A DNA stretch of 16,234 nucleotides. Source: an uncultured Candidatus Melainabacteria bacterium. GTDB lineage: Bacteria > Cyanobacteriota > Vampirovibrionia > Gastranaerophilales > Gastranaerophilaceae. The position numbers were made by a program, and so were the translations under genes. The DNA is taken from contig CALAFU010000041.1 of the NCBI GenBank assembly GCA_937891325.1, forward strand, positions 1 through 16,234, given 5' to 3'. The notes under the pieces are model-generated. The model made no database searches and was not told the origin of the DNA. It worked only from the letters and a program-made list of their open reading frames with translations. Of the stretch, positions 12,908-16,234 are shown piece by piece; position 1 is the stretch's first letter, and each line of letters starts with the position of its first letter.

Positions 12908-15046
12908 TTACATTACAGATGCTTTTTCTTCGTCTGTTACGCCTTTGATTGTTAAGTTTACTCTGCCTTTATCGTCGATTTTGATAATCTTAACAACAAC
13001 TTCATCGCCTACGTTTACGTGTGGTTCGATAGTTTCAATTCTTTCTTTGCAGATTTGTGAAATGTGAACCATACCGTCTTTACCGCCACCTAGTTCAACA
13101 AATGCGCCGATAGGAATGATTCTAACAACTTTACCTTTCATAACCATACCTACTTCTGGTTTGAATGTTAATTGTTTAATCATATTGATAGCGATTTTAG
13201 CGCCTTCTTGGTCGTTTGAAGTGATTGTTACAAGACCTGAATCTTGAATATCAATTTCAGCACCTGAAGCATCAATAATAGCACGGATTTGTTTACCACC
13301 AGGTCCGATAACTGTTCCGATATCTTCTGTTGGAATAGTCATTGTTGTAATGCTTGGTGCAAATGGTGATAATTCCTTAGCTGGTTCAGTGATTACTTCT
13401 CTCATTTTACCTAAGATGTGTAATCTACCTTCTTTAGCTTGGTATAATGCTTTTCTTAATGTTTCGTTTGGAATACCTTTTGCTTTCATATCCATTTGCA
13501 ATGCAGTGATACCGTCATCGTTACCTGTAACTTTGAAGTCCATATCACCTAAGAAGTCTTCAATACCTTGAATATCTGTTAATACAACTGGTTCGTAGCC
13601 TTCTTCTTTAATCATACCCATTGCAACACCACCAATCATACATTTAACAGGAACACCTGCGTTCATTAATGCCATTGATGATGCACAAGTTGAACCCATT
13701 GATGTAGAACCGTTTGATTCTAATACATCTGAAGTTACACGGATTGTATAACCGAATTCTTCTTGTGATGGTAATGCTGGAATGTTAGCACGTTCTGCTA
13801 AAGCACCGTGACCAACTTCACGTCTTCCAGGTCCTCTTAATGGTTTTACTTCACCTACTGAGAATCCAGGGAAGATATATTTGTGCATGTAAGTTTTTTC
13901 AGTTTGTGGGTCAACACCGTCTAATTCTTGTTTCATTGCAGGACCTGCTAGAGTTGCAACTGAAAGAATTTGAGTTTGACCTCTTGTGAATACTGCAGAA
14001 CCGTGAGCTCTTGGAATTACACCAACTTCGCACCAGATTGGACGAACTTCGTTTGGTTTTCTACCGTCAGCTCTAACGTGTTCTTCAAGAATCATTTTAC
14101 GCATAACTTTCTTTTCAGCAGCTTTGAATTCTTCTGCAACAAAGTCAATGCCTGTTTCTTCCATCATATTTAAGATTGGATCATCTTCTGGAAGTGATTC
14201 AACTTTTTCTTTAACTAATTTCTTAGCTTCTTCAAGTTTGTTTTGTCTATATGTTCTATCGAAGTTGTGGTAAGCATCGTGAATCATATCGCCTGCAACT
14301 TCTTGAATAATATTTTTCAATTCAGTTGTATCGTATGGGTTTACGAATTCTTGTTTCTCTACGCCACATTCTTTAGCAAATGCAACTTGGTTTTCGCATT
14401 GTTTTCTGATTTCGCCTTGAGCAAATTCAACAGCGTTCATAATATCTTCTTCTGTAACGAATTTGCAACCAGCTTCAACCATGATTACAGAATCATGTGT
14501 ACCTGCAACTACGATATCTAAGTCTGATTTTTCAGCTTCTTGGTGAGTTGGGTTAGCAATAAAGTTGCCGTTTTCATCTCTACCTACTCTTACTGCACCG
14601 ATAGGGCCTTCGAATGGAGCGCCTGATAACATCAATGCGTAAGATGCACCTAACATAGTCAATGTGTCAGGTTGGTTTACTTGGTCATAGCTGAACAATT
14701 GACCAACAATTTGAATGTCATTTCTATATCCTTTTGGAAATAGTGGTCTGATAGGTCTATCGATTAATCTTGAAATTAAGATAGCCTTGTCGCTCGCTTT
14801 ACCTTCTGAACGGTTGTAACCACCTGGGATACGACCGATTGATGACATTCTTTCCTCATAATCAATTAGTAATGGGAAGAAGTCAATACCTACTCGAGGT
14901 TCTTTGCTAACGCAGCAATGAACGAATACCATTGTGTCTCCACATCTAACTGTAACTGATGATGTTGCAGAGTTAGCGTATTTGCCTGTTTCGATTTCAA
15001 CAACTTTTCCGCCAATTTCTAACTGCGTTTTCTTTGAATCTACCAT
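12908..15046 (-). CDS. pnp: Polyribonucleotide nucleotidyltransferase (PNPase)
   Basis: PNPase degrades RNA phosphorolytically from the 3' end as a trimer and is a core part of mRNA turnover. The 712 residues match the family (E. coli 711). The domains in order are RNase PH core 1 (about 12-145), an all-helical linker (about 240-320) and catalytic RNase PH core 2 (about 325-555). Core 2 carries GPGRREVGHGALAER (405-419, with R408 and R409), SNGSTSM (444-450, phosphate site) and LGDMDFKV (499-506, with D501 as metal ligand). A KH domain (about 568-625, IGPGGKQI) and an S1 domain (about 633-702, GAFVELGGGKDGMVHIS) follow. A purine-rich AAGGAAAG precedes the start. It is monocistronic here; the frequent partner rpsO is absent. 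With rph it makes two phosphorolytic exonucleases within 10 kb. Confidence 0.98.
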   Translation of the reverse strand: MVDSKKTQLEIGGKVVEIETGKYANSATSSVTVRCGDTMVFVHCCVSKEPRVGIDFFPLLIDYEERMSSIGRIPGGYNRSEGKASDKAILISRLIDRPIRPLFPKGYRNDIQIVGQLFSYDQVNQPDTLTMLGASYALMLSGAPFEGPIGAVRVGRDENGNFIANPTHQEAEKSDLDIVVAGTHDSVIMVEAGCKFVTEEDIMNAVEFAQGEIRKQCENQVAFAKECGVEKQEFVNPYDTTELKNIIQEVAGDMIHDAYHNFDRTYRQNKLEEAKKLVKEKVESLPEDDPILNMMEETGIDFVAEEFKAAEKKVMRKMILEEHVRADGRKPNEVRPIWCEVGVIPRAHGSAVFTRGQTQILSVATLAGPAMKQELDGVDPQTEKTYMHKYIFPGFSVGEVKPLRGPGRREVGHGALAERANIPALPSQEEFGYTIRVTSDVLESNGSTSMGSTCASSMALMNAGVPVKCMIGGVAMGMIKEEGYEPVVLTDIQGIEDFLGDMDFKVTGNDDGITALQMDMKAKGIPNETLRKALYQAKEGRLHILGKMREVITEPAKELSPFAPSITTMTIPTEDIGTVIGPGGKQIRAIIDASGAEIDIQDSGLVTITSNDQEGAKIAINMIKQLTFKPEVGMVMKGKVVRIIPIGAFVELGGGKDGMVHISQICKERIETIEPHVNVGDEVVVKIIKIDDKGRVNLTIKGVTDEEKASVM

Positions 15047-15119
15047 TTTTTCTTTCCTTCTTTCTTGGGCTTCGTCTTTTCGCCCGTACGTCTTCTTTTT
15101 ATTTTATGTTTTGATTATA
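15047..15119 (-). promoter_or_regulatory. pnp promoter -10 box and structured, purine-rich leader
   Basis: The minus-strand TATAAT is the complement of 15114-15119, placing the start near 15107 and giving a leader of about 60 nt, the longest in the window. The leader holds a short GGGC...GCCC hairpin next to a palindromic CGTACG, then a purine-only stretch that includes the ribosome site. PNPase autoregulates through its leader in enterobacteria; whether it does so here is inference. No good -35 box is seen. Confidence 0.45.
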
Positions 15120-15164
15120 ACCTAAACATAAATTTTTATCACTCTTGTTACGAAAATATAATAA

Positions 15165-15200
15165 TAAGGCGGAGCCGTTTGTACAAACGGCTCCGCCTTA
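15165..15200 (-). terminator. Perfect 36-base palindrome after the YtxH gene
   Basis: The two 18-base arms (15165-15182 and 15183-15200) are exact inverted repeats meeting at GTAC. It lies 27 bases past the ytxH-like stop and probably ends that operon. The tail on that strand is T-rich but broken (TTATTATTAT). The core TAAGGCGGAGCC matches the hairpin at 2703-2733. Confidence 0.7.
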
Positions 15201-15227
15201 CAAAAAATTAAATTTTAATGTTTAGAA

Positions 15228-15503
15228 TTAGTCTTTATTAAACATTTCTTTTTTTTCGTTGATGAAGTTTTGGATATTACCCATGATTTCATCACCTTTT
15301 TTTTGAAGTTCAGAAACTACTGTTTCAGCTTTTTCTTGAATATCTTTAACTTTTTCGTCAGTTTTGTCTAAAACTTCTTTTGCTGTATCTGCAATCATTT
15401 CACGAGTTTCTTCGCCTGATTTTGGAGCTAACAAGATACCTGTAATTGCACCTAATGCTGCGCCTACTGTGAAACCTACTAAAAATTTTCCTGCTGATGA
15501 CAT
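15228..15503 (-). CDS. YtxH-domain protein (91 aa)
   Basis: YtxH-like (gas-vesicle-type) proteins are small envelope-associated stress proteins of poorly defined role. The N-terminal glycine/alanine-rich hydrophobic segment (about 5-26, GKFLVGFTVGAALGAITGILLAP) with the signature LLAPKSGEETR (24-34) is diagnostic. Residues 35-90 are a charged amphipathic helix predicted to be coiled coil. AAAGGAG seven bases before ATG supports the start. It follows the DUF948-like gene by 76 bases and a YtxH paralogue further upstream, so the three form one cluster. Confidence 0.88.
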   Translation of the reverse strand: MSSAGKFLVGFTVGAALGAITGILLAPKSGEETREMIADTAKEVLDKTDEKVKDIQEKAETVVSELQKKGDEIMGNIQNFINEKKEMFNKD

Positions 15504-15579
15504 ATTAATTCTCCTTTACTATTAATTTTGACTTTATTATTTTAACCTATTCTGCAAAGATTTTAATTGCTAATTTAGG

Positions 15580-15957
15580 CTATTTTGAAAACATTTTTAA
15601 TACTGTTGAAAAACCTTTTGTTAAGCCTTTTGCTAATGAACCTGAAAAGAATTTCAATTTTGATAGAGTAGCAGTGCTAAAACCAAATACGTTTTCAACT
15701 GTATCTCTCATTTTATCAATGCCTTTGTCAGTTGATTTCATAAAATCGTTTACTGTATGTAAAGATTCGTTCAATTCACGTAAAGTTGGACGTAATTCGT
15801 TTCTTACAACGGTTGTTGTTTCGTCAACATTTTGAGCCAATTTTGATAAATCAATAATCAATTTGATTAAAAATCCACCAACTACAACCAACATAATGCC
15901 TGTTGCAACCGCCAAAAATGTTAAACCGTTATTTAATAAAATTTGAGATGTTTCCAT
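15580..15957 (-). CDS. DUF948-like single-span membrane protein (125 aa)
   Basis: A single N-terminal transmembrane segment (about 11-36) is followed by a helical region with a heptad-like pattern (37-92) that includes RNELRPTLRELNESLHTVNDF. A C-terminal part, about 93-125, is basic and amphipathic. This layout, together with the flanking YtxH genes, matches DUF948 proteins that pair with YtxH in Bacillus-type operons. The role is unknown; it is thought to be envelope or general-stress related. The nearest ribosome-like site (AAGGA) is about 12 bases before ATG, longer than ideal, so expression may rely on coupling to the upstream gene 25 bases away. Confidence 0.75.
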   Translation of the reverse strand: METSQILLNNGLTFLAVATGIMLVVVGGFLIKLIIDLSKLAQNVDETTTVVRNELRPTLRELNESLHTVNDFMKSTDKGIDKMRDTVENVFGFSTATLSKLKFFSGSLAKGLTKGFSTVLKMFSK

Positions 15958-15982
15958 TGTTTTTCAATTCCTTTTCTTCTTA

Positions 15983-16234
15983 TTAATTAATATCGTAATC
16001 TGTGTCTGCTTCTTCTAGTTTTTTTGCTTTTTCCATTTTTTCAGATTTTAAAGCATTAGCAATGTTTTTAATTTTCTTTTCAACCTTAAATTTAACTAAA
16101 TCAATTGCTTCAATAGCTTGTTTTTTAGCAGCCTTAACGTTTGGGGCTTGAGTTTCAATCAAATTTTTAATTGTTTTTTCAAGATCTTTACAAGAATCTT
16201 CGCCTTTTTTAGGAGCTAAAAGAACACCTGCAAT
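15983..16234 (-). CDS. Second YtxH-domain protein, 5' end outside window
   Basis: The last 83 residues of a minus-strand gene are visible. They open with IAGVLLAPKKGEDSCKDLEK, the same motif as LLAPKSGEETR in the protein at 15228-15503, so this is a YtxH paralogue. The rest is a lysine- and alanine-rich helix (KAAKKQAIEAIDLVKFKVEKK at about 34-54) with an acidic end. The YtxH Arg at the end of the motif is replaced by Cys here. The missing part should be a short glycine-rich N-terminus beyond 16234. Confidence 0.8.
   Translation of the reverse strand: MAGVLLAPKKGEDSCKDLEKTIKNLIETQAPNVKAAKKQAIEAIDLVKFKVEKKIKNIANALKSEKMEKAKKLEEADTDYDIN

Noticed and set aside
13350..14521. Several plus-strand frames of 67-92 codons opposite pnp
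   Set aside because: They are antisense shadows of a highly conserved gene, with no ribosome sites or recognisable domains.

Overview
The window is AT-rich chromosomal DNA, roughly one-third GC by eye, from a bacterium with Shine-Dalgarno signals (AGAGG/AAGGAG) and sigma-70-type -10 boxes. I suspect an uncultured gut-type Vampirovibrionia/Melainabacteria (order Gastranaerophilales). The clues are the low GC, a cyanobacterial-style glutathione synthetase homologue, a D-lactate dehydrogenase suggesting fermentation, and a low-complexity N-terminus ending in an NFKG motif on the 490-residue protein, a pattern I associate with that group. This placement is inference. I see no phage, transposase, CRISPR array, tRNA or rRNA, and the window reads as core chromosome with small lineage-specific genes between housekeeping genes.

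Layout. Positions 1-205 hold a nested inverted repeat and a degenerate dispersed hairpin. Positions 206-3837 (+) carry a GshB-like ATP-grasp ligase, a TIM-barrel glycosidase-like protein and a D-2-hydroxyacid (D-lactate) dehydrogenase. Positions 3889-4146 (-) carry an unknown 85-residue protein. Positions 4301-5566 (+) carry a strongly diverged PurD-like ATP-grasp protein with a promoter so close that its mRNA is probably leaderless. Positions 5655-7502 (-) form an operon of a membrane protein, a zinc-ribbon protein and RNase PH. A divergent promoter separates it from a short PHP-domain phosphoesterase (7555-8205, +), which overlaps tail to tail with an RqcH/NFACT gene. Positions 8192-11663 (-) form a tight operon in the order def, fmt, aroH, rqcH-like. 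Positions 11664-12907 are the least ordinary part: a probable 35-residue (+) gene with its own terminator, an unknown 183-residue (-) gene, an 11-copy CACAT tandem repeat just upstream of that gene's promoter, and several hairpin repeats. Positions 12908-15046 (-) carry pnp. Positions 15228-16234 (-) carry a YtxH / DUF948-like / YtxH envelope or stress cluster, cut off by the window end.

Functional themes. RNA turnover is well represented (RNase PH, PNPase, a PHP protein related to the TrpH/RNase AM group). So is nascent-protein handling (formyltransferase, deformylase, ribosome-rescue RqcH). The most distinctive non-coding signal is a family of small hairpins containing the 9-mer AAGTGCGGT, identical to the core of the Haemophilus uptake sequence, here in an apparently unrelated genome. 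I did not find a convincing new multi-gene defence or biosynthetic system. The best candidates for novelty are the CACAT repeat locus, the small + strand gene, the hairpin repeat family, and the two diverged enzymes (PurD-like and glycosidase-like).
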